From Akkermansiaceae bacterium UBA3385 (GTDB lineage: Bacteria; Verrucomicrobiota; Verrucomicrobiia; Verrucomicrobiales; Akkermansiaceae), in contig DEPT01000017.1 of NCBI GenBank assembly GCA_002358905.1, positions 20,669 to 84,668 of the forward strand: a stretch of DNA of 64,000 nt. Direction: 5' to 3'. Below are positions 63,371 to 64,000 of this stretch, one piece after another. Numbering within the stretch: position 1 is the stretch's first letter; each line of letters opens with the position of its first letter. The notes under the pieces were generated by a model. The model was not told where the DNA came from and made no database searches. It saw only the letters and a program-made list of their open reading frames with translations. Both the position numbers and the translations under genes were made by a program.

Positions 63371-63790
63371 TCAGATGTTGGTGCTGAAACGGTATCCTGC
63401 TGCCCGGAAGTAGGGTGCCAGCAGGCGGAGAAGCTTGCAGAAGTGGGGTGGGTAGTCATTGCTGCCATAAAACTGCTGCGCCTTATGCGGAGTATTCCGG
63501 TGCAGAAGGAGCTCCCACTGGGTGCCATCCATGGTGTCTGGGGCACAGTATGATTTCTTCCATTTATGGACGTTGTAATGCCGGAACAAACGGCGGATGA
63601 TGCGCTTGTATCGTGTTGGTGTGTGAACAAGCTCGCAGGCTTCTGGCGGTGTCAGCTCGTCTCCCTGCCAGTTTTTAACCTCATAGGTTTCCGGAGTCAG
63701 TATGATATGAAAAGAGGGCCCGCCGTAGCCGCCGATATGGAATTCGAGCTTTGTAATGGAATCCGCCAGTGTGATGATGTTGCTGTTCAT
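63371..63790 (-). CDS. Hypothetical protein
   Basis: The ATG at 63790 gives 139 residues; upstream in-frame ATGs at 63817 and 63850 exist. It is aromatic-rich and basic, with segments KLEFHIGGYGGPSFHIIL, WKKSYCAPDTMDGTQWELLL and FYGSNDYPPHFCKLLRLLAP. The last two look like a conserved core. There is no signal peptide or membrane helix. I do not recognise the family. It converges with the GH109 gene. Confidence 0.55.
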   Translation of the reverse strand: MNSNIITLADSITKLEFHIGGYGGPSFHIILTPETYEVKNWQGDELTPPEACELVHTPTRYKRIIRRLFRHYNVHKWKKSYCAPDTMDGTQWELLLHRNTPHKAQQFYGSNDYPPHFCKLLRLLAPYFRAAGYRFSTNI

Positions 63791-63916
63791 AGGAATAGAA
63801 GCTCGCTTTCCAAGCATAGGCTCTTGTGAGCGGAAAGTCAAGCTGCCCATCTCGAAAATAACTCCACATCACATGTGTCCCAAAGATTGAGTACGGAGCT
63901 CGATAAATTGGAATTT

Positions 63917-63983
63917 GGCTCTGGCGCGTGCGCCAAGAGCCATGCGGCACACAGTGCCGCTTTCGTACCGCCTTCAGGCGGTA
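63917..63983. repeat. Cluster of three hairpins near the window end
   Basis: Three inverted repeats lie in a row: GGCTCTGGCGC with GCGCCAAGAGCC (63917-63941), GCGGCAC with GTGCCGC (63944-63960) and TACCGCC with GGCGGTA (63966-63983). The stretch 63851-64000 shows no supported gene. Confidence 0.55.
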
Positions 63984-64000
63984 TTTCATGCGCAGCGCCA

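Noticed and set aside
63681..63989. 102-residue minus-strand frame
   Set aside because: Its start runs through the three-hairpin cluster and it overlaps the more plausible gene 63371-63790; no motif supports it.

Overview
The window looks like chromosome from a Verrucomicrobiota bacterium, most probably the Akkermansia lineage. This is inferred from gene content, not from a marker gene. The main clues are a secreted GH109-type glycosidase, a GH20 hexosaminidase, a giant beta-strand-repeat protein with a PEP-CTERM tail, secreted ankyrin proteins, a Chlamydia-style long GreA and a Gram-negative Lpt/Kdo locus. No rRNA, tRNA, CRISPR array, prophage or intact insertion sequence was found. Most of the window is ordinary housekeeping and envelope chromosome with short accessory stretches.

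Layout. 1-8.7 kb: the 3' end of a ROK-like gene, a zinc-ribbon Ser/Thr kinase, a five-gene minus-strand operon (charged lipoprotein, rlmD, mntR-like, rhomboid, HAD phosphatase), then rpsT, a zinc-ribbon protein, folP and a LemA-like gene. 8.7-19.6 kb: long GreA, an ankyrin/TRL-lipoprotein pair, a DegT-like aminotransferase, a lipoprotein, a HIT-GH31-histidine kinase operon and rpmI-rplT. 19.7-30.6 kb: an ArsC/Spx-like gene under a palindromic operator, a small lipoprotein overlapping a radical SAM/SPASM enzyme, a pair of secreted proteins (transglutaminase-like with a discoidin-like tail, plus a thioredoxin-like protein), a PhoR-like kinase with a metallophosphoesterase, and a divergent PhoB-like regulator overlapping a secreted SGNH esterase. 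30.6-40.6 kb: a gene remnant, a 1.1-kb-residue-scale ankyrin protein between two copies of a dispersed hairpin repeat, rimO, a GNAT gene with an unknown gene, a GbsR-type regulator with its likely target, and lysS. 40.6-53.7 kb: the giant S6-protease/PATR/PEP-CTERM protein, GH20, tonB-exbB-exbD and ferritin. 53.7-64 kb: kdsA-lptC-lptA-lptB, purH, pdxJ, HU, GH109 and an unknown gene.

How the genes fit together. Lipopolysaccharide synthesis and export (kdsA, lptCAB), outer-membrane energisation (TonB/ExbBD) and iron storage (ferritin) support a Gram-negative envelope. GH20, GH109, GH31, the SGNH esterase and the giant secreted protease suggest degradation of host or dietary glycoprotein. Several units are tightly coupled by 1-4 nt start/stop overlaps.

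A notable window-wide signal is promoter placement. At about a dozen genes a sigma70-like -10 box lies only 6-11 nt from the start codon, which predicts leaderless or almost leaderless mRNAs. Several start codons were chosen on that basis. Other leads are a matched pair of 18-bp operators at the GbsR-type regulator and its neighbour, an in-frame duplicate of the PEP-CTERM tail behind the giant protein, a PerR-box-like palindrome over the ArsC/Spx promoter, and a small lipoprotein/radical SAM cassette flanked by near-identical hairpins.
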